50,177 bases of DNA from GCA-020343675 sp964462945. Its GTDB lineage: Bacteria > Planctomycetota > Phycisphaerae > Sedimentisphaerales > Anaerobacaceae. Under the pieces are notes generated by a model. It saw only the letters and a list, made by a program, of their open reading frames with translations. It searched no databases and was not told the origin of the DNA. Shown here piece by piece: positions 33,563-40,609 of this stretch (positions are counted from its first letter, which is position 1; every line of letters starts with the position of its first letter). The DNA lies in NCBI GenBank assembly GCA_964462945.1, contig CAYWZW010000037.1, positions 1 through 50,177 on the forward strand, in the 5' to 3' direction. The translations under genes were made by a program, and so were the position numbers.

Positions 33563-33672
33563 ATCAGCAGAATAGCTCAGCCGCGTGTTGTTTTGGCACT
33601 CGTGATTAGAGTATTCTGAGCAAAGCAAAAAACGCCCGAAGAAGGGCAACGTTCTCTGGGAAAAGCGGAGTC

Positions 33673-34161
33673 ATGGAGACCAAATTCAACGTCTTTGAGA
33701 TTCTGCAAATAGCCGAAAAAATCGAGCATAACGGCGCCAGGTTCTACCTCAAGACGGCGGAGATGTTCGACGACCCGGAAGTTCGTGACACGTGCTACAA
33801 GCTGGCTACCTGGAAGGCCAGGCACGAGAAGATTCTCGCAGAGAGGAGGAAACGGTTCTCGGAAAAGACCGGCGAATTCGGGACGTTCGACCCTGACAAT
33901 TACGTCTTGTCGAATCCCCACGTGATGGCAGGGTTAGCCGTGTTTGCCACTAAGCCGGGCTCACTCAAAGGGCCGCTCGGTCGAGAAAACAGACAGGAGA
34001 TATTCAAAGACGCGATCAGAAGGGCGAAAGAAGCCATCGTCTTCTATCGCGGGCTGAAGGACTTTGCCCGCGACCCGGCCAGCGAAGAGACTATTGACAC
34101 GATTATCAAGGAGGAGAACCGTCACATTCGCCTGCTCACGGAAGAGGTGGAGCAGAAATAA
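33673..34161 (+). CDS. Ferritin-like/rubrerythrin-type di-iron protein
   Basis: This is a 162-aa helical protein. Ligand-type Glu/His residues sit in the expected helices: EKIEHNGARFY (helix 1, E-H), WKARHEKILAERR (helix 2, H-E), AKEAIVFYRGLKDF (helix 3) and IIKEENRHIRLLTEEVEQ (helix 4, ExxRH). This matches erythrin-vacuolar-iron-transport or rubrerythrin-like four-helix domains that store iron or reduce peroxide. There is no C-terminal rubredoxin (CxxC) domain, so it lacks its own electron donor. It starts with GAGTC upstream only, so initiation is uncertain. It appears to be a single-gene transcript. Confidence 0.8.
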   Translation: METKFNVFEILQIAEKIEHNGARFYLKTAEMFDDPEVRDTCYKLATWKARHEKILAERRKRFSEKTGEFGTFDPDNYVLSNPHVMAGLAVFATKPGSLKGPLGRENRQEIFKDAIRRAKEAIVFYRGLKDFARDPASEETIDTIIKEENRHIRLLTEEVEQK

Positions 34162-34481
34162 TTCCCTCGTCGTTACATCAAATCGCGAACAGCCGCCCCA
34201 TCTGGCGCAGCGGCAACCAATAACCTCGTGGCATCGATGGCGGATTCATTCCCATTCTGCTGTTGATTCTGTCGGAACCGGAGCCCGTATTGCCCCCTCG
34301 CGACGTAGCTGGCCATGAAAGTCCTGCAAAAAAGTAGGCTTTTTCTTGAGCACGAGGGGGATTTTTGGTAACATACTGTCGAGTGTTGCGTCTTAATATA
34401 TAGGATGCTTGTGATCTCTCGTCGCATGTCGTTTTAGATGTGAGCAAAGAAAGCACTGAGCAACCGGAGGAAAAGAATCTT
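34162..34481. other. Intergenic upstream of efflux locus C
   Basis: No gene is seen in these 320 bases. They contain a candidate promoter (34346-34374) and the ribosome-binding site of TolC-C (GGAGG, 34466-34470). Sequence upstream of the TolC coding start does not resemble the region upstream of TolC-B. Confidence 0.5.
34346..34374 (+). promoter_or_regulatory. Candidate promoter of efflux locus C
   Basis: TTGAGC (34346-34351) and TAACAT (34369-34374) are separated by 17 bases. The leader to the TolC-C ATG would be about 100 bases. Confidence 0.4.
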
Positions 34482-36224
34482 ATGTTTTGTAGGTTTCGGT
34501 TCGCAAGGTGGCTGTATTGGCTGCTTGGCGCCGCTGTCGGTGTCGGTTTTGTCGGTGCGTGCAGTTCTGAGCATTACAAAGCCCAAGCGGATAAAGAGGT
34601 CTATCAGATTATCGACGACAAATGGCAGGACGGCTTCGGGAATAAGTCCAATTATATCATCAGTGACAGTAATCTTCCCGCCTCGCCGAATGACGTCCGG
34701 GTTGAAAAGGCCGTACTTGAATCCGGTGTGATTACTCTGGCCCAGGCCGTGGCTCTGGCGACGGCCCATAACAGGGACTACCAACGGCAGAAAGAGCAGC
34801 TTTACCTCACCGCCCTCGATTTGACGCTGGCCCGGCATCAGTTCGCCCGGCGGTGGTTTGGGACGGTGGACGCCAGCTACTTGAGGAATAGTGACGATGA
34901 ACAGGTCGGCTCCGATGCCGAAGCGGGTTTCAACCAGCTCTTGGCCGACGGGGCGCGGATCAGCACAAGCATCGCTATCGATTGGGCGCGTTTTCTGACG
35001 GGCGACCCGCGGACGTCGCTGGCCTCGGTTTTGAGCGCCAGTGTGACTCAGCCGCTGCTTCGCGGCAGCGGGCGTCAAATTGTCCAGGAGAACCTGACAC
35101 AGGCCGAGCGCAATGCTCTATATCAGATCCGCTCATTCAACCGCTATCGCCAGACATTTGTGGTCTCGATTGTAAACGACTATTACCGTGTTCTGCAGCG
35201 AAGAGACATCGTAACCAACGCCCAGAACAACTATAACAGCCGGGTCGAATCGAGGAAGCGCCTAGAGATGGAAGCCGAAGCCGGCCGGAAGCCTCCTTTC
35301 GAAGTGGACCAGGCAAGGCAAAGCGAACTGAACGCGCGGGACAGCTACATCCAGGTTCTGCAAATATACGAACAGCAGCTCGACGAATTCAAAATCACGC
35401 TGTCTTTACCAACCGGTGCCCAGGTTGAGCTGGACCAGAATGAATTACAGGCGTTAGAAAAGGTTGGAGTCGTCCAGCCCGACTACGACCTGGATGCAGC
35501 GATTGAAACGGCATCGGCTCAACGCCTGGATTTGGCGAACAGCACAGATACGGTTGATGATGCCACGCGGAAAGTCGCCGTGGCGGCTGATAATCTCGGC
35601 GTGGAACTGAACCTCGTCGGCAGCGCCGGCGTAGGCTCGACCCCCGAAACCGACTTTAAAAGGTTGCAATTCCATCGCGGCACATACGCGCTGGGTTTGG
35701 AGGCGGACCTGCCTTTGGACCGAAAAGCCGAGCGCAATGCGTATCGTGAGGCATTGATAGCATTAGAGCAGCGCCGGCGAGAACATCAGAATGACGTGGA
35801 TGAAGTTGAATTGGATGTCCGTCAGGCCTATCGCCAACTGCGGGAGGCCGCGGAACGGCATGAGACTCAAAAAAGCAGTTTGGAGTTGGCCGGAACGCGC
35901 GTCGAGAGCACCACGTTCCTTCTGCAGGCGGGGCGGGTGACCACGCGGGACTTGCTGGACTCTCAGGATGCTTTGCTGCAGGCGCAAAACGATCTTACGG
36001 CGGCCCTGGTGGACTATGCAATAGCGAAGCTGAGCTTCTTTCGAGACGTCGGTATTCTACAGGTCAAGCCGGATGGGATGTGGCAGCAAGACAGCACCGA
36101 GCGCCGATTCGATTCTCAGAATGGCCCGGCGGAGCCGGATGGATCCATGGAACAAAGCCACCCGAAACACCAAGCTCAATACCGGAGCGATGCGACAGTC
36201 GTTGGAAAGGATAATCGGGAGTAG
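34482..36224 (+). CDS. TolC-like outer-membrane efflux protein (locus C)
   Basis: This is 580 aa from ATG 34482, preceded by GGAGGAAAAG. The frame is open from a GTG at 34440, but that would add a charged, non-signal N-terminus. It has a signal peptide with a lipobox-like GVGFVGAC, then the two TolC coiled-coil halves. Residues ~9-238 are virtually those of TolC-B. The following region diverges (RRDIVTNAQNNYNSR... versus QRDAVANAKNNYESK...). A later ~62-residue block (KVAVAADNLGVELNLVG ... ERNAYREALI) is again identical in protein but differs at many silent sites. The C-terminus has an extra ~45 residues. The adaptor starts 4 bases after its stop. Confidence 0.93.
   Translation: MFCRFRFARWLYWLLGAAVGVGFVGACSSEHYKAQADKEVYQIIDDKWQDGFGNKSNYIISDSNLPASPNDVRVEKAVLESGVITLAQAVALATAHNRDYQRQKEQLYLTALDLTLARHQFARRWFGTVDASYLRNSDDEQVGSDAEAGFNQLLADGARISTSIAIDWARFLTGDPRTSLASVLSASVTQPLLRGSGRQIVQENLTQAERNALYQIRSFNRYRQTFVVSIVNDYYRVLQRRDIVTNAQNNYNSRVESRKRLEMEAEAGRKPPFEVDQARQSELNARDSYIQVLQIYEQQLDEFKITLSLPTGAQVELDQNELQALEKVGVVQPDYDLDAAIETASAQRLDLANSTDTVDDATRKVAVAADNLGVELNLVGSAGVGSTPETDFKRLQFHRGTYALGLEADLPLDRKAERNAYREALIALEQRRREHQNDVDEVELDVRQAYRQLREAAERHETQKSSLELAGTRVESTTFLLQAGRVTTRDLLDSQDALLQAQNDLTAALVDYAIAKLSFFRDVGILQVKPDGMWQQDSTERRFDSQNGPAEPDGSMEQSHPKHQAQYRSDATVVGKDNRE
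34508..35198 (+). repeat. 691-bp inverted near-identical segment, copy in TolC-C
   Basis: Partner of 23639-24329 on the other strand: same length, about two dozen mismatches by eye, and a perfect core of 249 bases (34587-34835). The two arms are about 10 kb apart and flank efflux locus A, tRNA-Cys and the PilZ-to-ferritin genes. Confidence 0.85.
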
Positions 36225-36228
36225 CGAT

Positions 36229-37929
36229 ATGATAGAGGTAAAGAACGCCGGAAAGCAAGGCAGGAAAATCGGTGGCAGATCAGCGTCGTCCAGACGAATT
36301 ATCCTGGTTCTGATTTGCATTGCGGCTGTTGTTGCGATAGGCGTGTTTGGATTCTTCCGCCAAAGGGCGAGCGGCCCAGATAGCTCCAATCAGAGCACGG
36401 GGCTGTTTACGGCAAAGCGAGGTGATTTGACTATCAGCGTAACCGAAAGCGGGAACATCAAGGCCGTTACATCAAAAGACGTCAAGTCTAAAGTAGAAGG
36501 GCAGGCGACGATAGTCAACATTGTACCTGAAGGCACCACTATAACCCCGGAAGATGTCAATAACGGCAAGGTGCTGGTGGAGCTGGATTCTTCGAAATCA
36601 AGGGAACAGTTGGCGCTGAGGGAAATCGATCTTACCACTGCCGAGGCAAGCTATGCTGATGCAAACGAGTCGTACCTTATACAGGTAAAACAGAATGAAA
36701 GCAACGTGACCGCCGCAGCACTGAAGGCAAAGTTTGCCCTGATGGACTTTCAGAAATATCTGGGCGAAGCGGCTGCACAGAACGTGGTTGCCAAAGCGAG
36801 CTCCGACCCGAATTCCGGTATTGACATAGCCTCGCTCCTGAAGGACGCCGAGGACCCCAATTCGGGCAGCGAGGCGTCCCAGAAACTGCGAGAGCTCACG
36901 GGCAATATCACGCTGGCCGCGGAGAACTTCGAAAAGGCCGCCTATACGTTAGGGTGGACCGAGAAGCTCTTCGAGCGACAGTACGTGGCGGAGACCGAGC
37001 TGAAGGAGCATCGGCTGCAAAAGACGCGGCTCGAGATTGAAAAGGAAAAAGCCGCGATTGCTTTGAAGCTGTTCAAGCTTTATGAGTTTCCAAAACAGGC
37101 TGAGCAGCTCATGAGCAACTATAATGAGGCCAAGCTGGAGTTGGAGCGAACGGAAGCGCGTGCCCGTTCACAACTGGCGCAGGCCCAGGCGAAGCTCGGC
37201 AGCGCGAAATCCACCTACGAAATGCAGAAGCAGCGTCTGGACAAACTGCACGCGCAGATCGAGGCTTGTACGATTAGGGCGCCGGCGGCGGGGCAGGTCG
37301 TCTATTGGTCGAGCACCGAACAGTGGGTCAGGATTAAAATCGAGCAGGGAGCGCAGGTGCCTGAAGGCTATAAGATCCTGACAATACCTGATGCGTCCAA
37401 AATGAAGGTCGAGGTCAAGATTCACGAGACCTGGATCGACAAGATTGAGCCGAACCAGCCGGCCGAGATAACCATCGAGGCTTTCCCGGACAAAACCTTC
37501 ACAGGCAGGGTGCTGAAAAAAGCGCCGTTGGCCGATGCCGAGAACTGGCTCAATCCGGACCTTAAAGTTTACGCCACGGATATCGCCATTGATGGAACGC
37601 ACGACGCGCTCAAGACCGGGATGACCGGGAAGGTCACGGTGATCATCGACAAACTGCAAGATGTTCTCTATGTGCCGATACAGTCGGTCGTCACGGTCGA
37701 GGACAAGAAGATTTGCTACGTCGCCGGAAGTCCCGCTCAGAAGCGCGAGGTGGAAACAGGACTGTTCAACGACAATTTCGTCGAGATCAAAAGCGGTTTG
37801 GCCGAGGGCGAGAAGGTGCTGCTGAATCCGCCGAAATGGACTGAGCCGGAGGCGGCAAAAGAAGGGGCTGGGACCGAATCCGAGCCTGCTAAAGAACAGC
37901 CGCAAACCAAGCAAGAGCCCGCGAAGTGA
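36229..37929 (+). CDS. HlyD/MacA-family periplasmic adaptor (locus C)
   Basis: This is a 566-aa protein. A basic N-terminus is followed by a membrane helix (IILVLICIAAVVAIGVFGFF). The first lipoyl half (GDLTISVTESGNIKAVTSKDVKSKVEG) comes before a very long helical hairpin (~125-370) with a Ser/Asp/Asn-rich insertion (VAKASSDPNSGIDIASLLKDAEDPNSGSEASQ). The second lipoyl strand is TIRAPAAGQVVYWSS, followed by barrel and membrane-proximal domains. The C-terminal tail is Glu/Pro/Lys/Gln-rich. I chose ATG 36229 because GGGAGTAG overlaps the TolC-C stop and sits 5 bases ahead. It is not a close copy of the locus A adaptor (no MSPEER tail). Between its stop and MacB-C there are only 81 bases, with no trace of an ATPase gene. 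Confidence 0.92.
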   Translation: MIEVKNAGKQGRKIGGRSASSRRIILVLICIAAVVAIGVFGFFRQRASGPDSSNQSTGLFTAKRGDLTISVTESGNIKAVTSKDVKSKVEGQATIVNIVPEGTTITPEDVNNGKVLVELDSSKSREQLALREIDLTTAEASYADANESYLIQVKQNESNVTAAALKAKFALMDFQKYLGEAAAQNVVAKASSDPNSGIDIASLLKDAEDPNSGSEASQKLRELTGNITLAAENFEKAAYTLGWTEKLFERQYVAETELKEHRLQKTRLEIEKEKAAIALKLFKLYEFPKQAEQLMSNYNEAKLELERTEARARSQLAQAQAKLGSAKSTYEMQKQRLDKLHAQIEACTIRAPAAGQVVYWSSTEQWVRIKIEQGAQVPEGYKILTIPDASKMKVEVKIHETWIDKIEPNQPAEITIEAFPDKTFTGRVLKKAPLADAENWLNPDLKVYATDIAIDGTHDALKTGMTGKVTVIIDKLQDVLYVPIQSVVTVEDKKICYVAGSPAQKREVETGLFNDNFVEIKSGLAEGEKVLLNPPKWTEPEAAKEGAGTESEPAKEQPQTKQEPAK

Positions 37930-38010
37930 GGCGCCACCTGCTGAATCAGATCGCGTTTTGGCTTATTGCGTCGCTGCGGTACGGCTATCGTTGCTAAAGT
38001 GTTAGTTATT

Positions 38011-39318
38011 ATGGGTTGGCACAGTGCTAAGAGAACGATGAAGCTGGGCATCAAGAGCCTCTGGATGCACGGGCTGCGCTCCGCGCTGACGACGCTCGGC
38101 ATCGTCTTCGGAGTATGCTCGGTGATCGCCATGCTGGCAATAGGGGAAGGGGCCAGCCACGAGGCGCAGGAGCTGATCGCGCGGCTCGGGAGCAGAAATC
38201 TGATTGTCGAGACGGTTGAGCCGCCGGAAGAGCGAGCCGACACCAGCGACACGGGGCGGCGAATGCGCGCCTACGGCCTGACCTACAAGGATGCCGAGTC
38301 AATTCGCAACAGCCTGCCGGATGTCGAGGTTGTTGTGCCCATTCGCGAGATAGACCAGGAAGCGCGATACGGCAGTCGCAAGGTGGCGATAAAGATCGTG
38401 GGTACCATTCCCTGGTACACGGAGGTCTCGCCTGTCCACGTCGTCCACGGGCGATTCTTGAGCAGTATCGATCTGCATCAGCAGCAGAACGTATGTGTGG
38501 TCGATGAGCAGCTCGTGAACGGCCTATTCGGATTTGACGACCCGGTCGGCAAAGATATTCGCATACGGGGCAACTGCTACCGGGTCGTAGGCGTGGTCGG
38601 GACGCCACCCGTGGCCGGCAAGCCGAACGACTCCGCCAGTGCTGCGCCGGTGGCAACGGGCTCCCACAGCACGGCTACGGGCAGCGTATATCTGCCTTTG
38701 TCAACCGCAAAGTCCCGATTTACCGAGTTGAGCGCCAGCTTCAGCGGGGGCAGCCAGAACGTAGAGAGAGTCCAACTGCAGAAGATCACGGTGAAGGTAA
38801 AGTCAAGCGACCAGGTCTTGCCCATGCGTGATATCCTGGATACTCTGCTGGGGCGTCTCCACAAGGTCAAGAAGGACTACCGCATCGTCGTCCCGCTCGA
38901 GCTGCTGTACCAGGCGAAACAAACGCAGCGGATTTTCAGTATCGTGCTCGGCTCGATCGCTACGATTTCGCTTCTGGTCGGAGGCATAGGAATCATGAAT
39001 ATTATGTTAGCCACCGTCAGCGAGCGAACGCGTGAGATCGGCATCCGGCGTGCCCTCGGCGCCACCAAACGCGCCATAATCGTTCAGTTCCTCTCCGAAA
39101 CGCTTATGCTGACATTCGTCGGCGGCGTCCTGGGAATTGTTCTCGGCTCCCTTATACCGTTCCTGGTGACCCATTTCGGCCACATGCCCACGATCATTAC
39201 GGGCACCTCGCTGCTGCTGGCCTTTGGGATCAGCGGGGCCGTGGGCGTCATCTTCGGTCTGTATCCAGCCTATCGAGCGGCAAACATGGATCCGATCGAA
39301 TCGCTGCGTCACGAGTAG
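38011..39318 (+). CDS. MacB-type ABC permease (locus C)
   Basis: This is a 435-aa MacB/FtsX-family permease. The first helix (KSLWMHGLRSALTTLGIVFGVCSVIAML) is followed by a periplasmic domain and a three-helix membrane half with SERTREIGIRRALGATKRAI, ending PAYRAANMDPIESLRHE. About 60% of residues match MacB-B (20694-21998), including the first ~45 and last ~120 residues. The periplasmic part differs most, for example an Ala/Ser/Thr-rich insertion VAGKPNDSASAAPVATGSHSTATG. I chose ATG 38011; ATG 38038 is an alternative. The ribosome-binding site is weak. No cognate ATPase is encoded in this locus, so ATPase-B (or A) may have to serve it. Confidence 0.92.
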   Translation: MGWHSAKRTMKLGIKSLWMHGLRSALTTLGIVFGVCSVIAMLAIGEGASHEAQELIARLGSRNLIVETVEPPEERADTSDTGRRMRAYGLTYKDAESIRNSLPDVEVVVPIREIDQEARYGSRKVAIKIVGTIPWYTEVSPVHVVHGRFLSSIDLHQQQNVCVVDEQLVNGLFGFDDPVGKDIRIRGNCYRVVGVVGTPPVAGKPNDSASAAPVATGSHSTATGSVYLPLSTAKSRFTELSASFSGGSQNVERVQLQKITVKVKSSDQVLPMRDILDTLLGRLHKVKKDYRIVVPLELLYQAKQTQRIFSIVLGSIATISLLVGGIGIMNIMLATVSERTREIGIRRALGATKRAIIVQFLSETLMLTFVGGVLGIVLGSLIPFLVTHFGHMPTIITGTSLLLAFGISGAVGVIFGLYPAYRAANMDPIESLRHE

Positions 39319-39425
39319 GCCGGCCGGTGTTCGGAAAATGGTCGGCACCCTGCCCGTGGCTGCCTTGGTGTTGAACCGCTATTGTTGGATTTCAAAATTT
39401 TATACGTCAGCAGGGGCTTTTTCTC

Positions 39426-39458
39426 AAAGCCGGCCCTCACACGAAGTCTGCCGGCTTT
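39426..39458 (+). terminator. Hairpin downstream of efflux locus C
   Basis: AAAGCCGG (39426-39433) pairs with CCGGCTTT (39451-39458) around a 17-base loop, about 110 bases after MacB-C. Only a short T-rich tail follows (TTTCGGTTTG), so the call is tentative. Confidence 0.35.
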
Positions 39459-39557
39459 CGGTTTGAATGGGCCATCTTCCCACGAACAATCCCGGGACAT
39501 CCGGCATGCCATGGTCGCTTTTTCATACAGGGGTGTTTCTTTGGTTTTTCCCTGCTC

Positions 39558-39585
39558 TTGACCTGGCGTCAGTGACTGGTACGAT
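39558..39585 (+). promoter_or_regulatory. Candidate promoter of the Slp-like lipoprotein gene
   Basis: TTGACC (39558-39563) and TACGAT (39580-39585) are separated by 16 bases, 28 bases before the ATG. Confidence 0.45.
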
Positions 39586-39612
39586 AATGTGGTCCGTCAA
39601 AGGAGCTACAAG

Positions 39613-40104
39613 ATGAGAAAGACACTGCTTGTCCTGACGTTGTCGCTTGTGGGCGGGTGCACGTACCCGGAGCCTGCAGGATACCAGGTTTTCGGCACGG
39701 AAAAACTGCGGCAGATTAAAGCGGACCCCAAGCATCATGCCGGCAAGCTCTACGCCTTCGGCGGACACGTGCTGGAGGCTGAAACAACGCAGAACGAGAC
39801 TGCGTTTCGGATACTTGTGGAAGATCACATTTCGAGCACGGCCGACGACGTCAGCAGCGATGGCTCACTGTTCGTTGTTTACCCCAGCGGAAAGACGACT
39901 GTGGCCGGAGGCCATCACGTCAAGGTCCTGGGCTACATACGTGAACCCTCGGTCGGCAAGAACGTTCTCGGCGCCAATGTCAGTTCGCTGACGCTCGATG
40001 CGATCGCCGTGTATGACGTCTTTACTCGATATCCTTTCCGGCTCAGCCGTGATGAAGAGTTGTTCAGGAAATGGAAGACGGGCCAGCCGCTTACGGCTGA
40101 CTGA
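39613..40104 (+). CDS. Slp-like outer-membrane lipoprotein
   Basis: This is a 163-aa lipoprotein: MRKTLLVLTLSLVGGC with the lipobox Cys at position 16. The mature part is a small beta-rich domain (KLYAFGGHVLEAETTQNETAFRILVEDH ... HHVKVLGYIREPSVGKNVLGANVSSLTLDAIAVYDV), which resembles the OB-fold core of the E. coli Slp (starvation/stationary-phase lipoprotein) family. I am moderately sure of the family and cannot assign a role beyond an outer-membrane or periplasmic accessory protein. ATG 39613 is chosen because AAAGGAG lies 8 bases upstream. It has its own promoter and appears monocistronic. Confidence 0.65.
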   Translation: MRKTLLVLTLSLVGGCTYPEPAGYQVFGTEKLRQIKADPKHHAGKLYAFGGHVLEAETTQNETAFRILVEDHISSTADDVSSDGSLFVVYPSGKTTVAGGHHVKVLGYIREPSVGKNVLGANVSSLTLDAIAVYDVFTRYPFRLSRDEELFRKWKTGQPLTAD

Positions 40105-40609
40105 GGTCAGGAAACCAGCGGCACACGGTACCTTCCGGACCGCCCCCCCCAGCCTTCGATCTGGGGCGTCTCGGAAATACAAGAACAAGTATGCCTTCTT
40201 CCCGTTAGCCGTGTATATCCTCCGGAAGCGTCGGAGTGCTGCAACAGCCGGGGATTATTAACACGATGCGATATTTTTGTCTTGTTGGTGATGGCCAAAT
40301 GCTTGCTGCAGGGTAGTCGCCCGACCGAAAGGCCTGCTCTCTGGCAGAGTTTCGTTCATTCCCGTGTTCATAAGTGCTTATCCTTCGGTAAGATAAGTTG
40401 CAAATGTGTCGCCTGCACCGTGCAGGGAAAGCCTGGAGCAGGCTGGACCCCTTTTGTCACGCCTGTCCCAAGGACCTGGCTTGCCCATGTCTGGCATCGG
40501 GAAGGAATGCGGAGACTGGCAGAATTATGGAAAAAACGTTATATTTGGCATTAGTGGTGGCACTTTAGTTTGGTTTTTGTATGTGTGATAGCGATATGAG
40601 GAGCCCGGT
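40105..40609. other. Intergenic upstream of the fused ECF sigma gene
   Basis: No gene is recognised in these 505 bases. There is a C-run (CCCCCCCCC, 40142-40150) followed by CAGCC...GGGGCG complementarity that could fold. There is also a small hairpin CTTATC/GATAAG (40377-40397) and an A/T-rich stretch just before the sigma gene (40529-40580) that probably carries its promoter. I could not fix any box pair. Confidence 0.4.

Noticed and set aside
37930..38010. Possible remnant of an ATPase gene between adaptor C and MacB-C
   Set aside because: The 81-base gap translated in all frames shows no Walker, signature or H-loop fragment.
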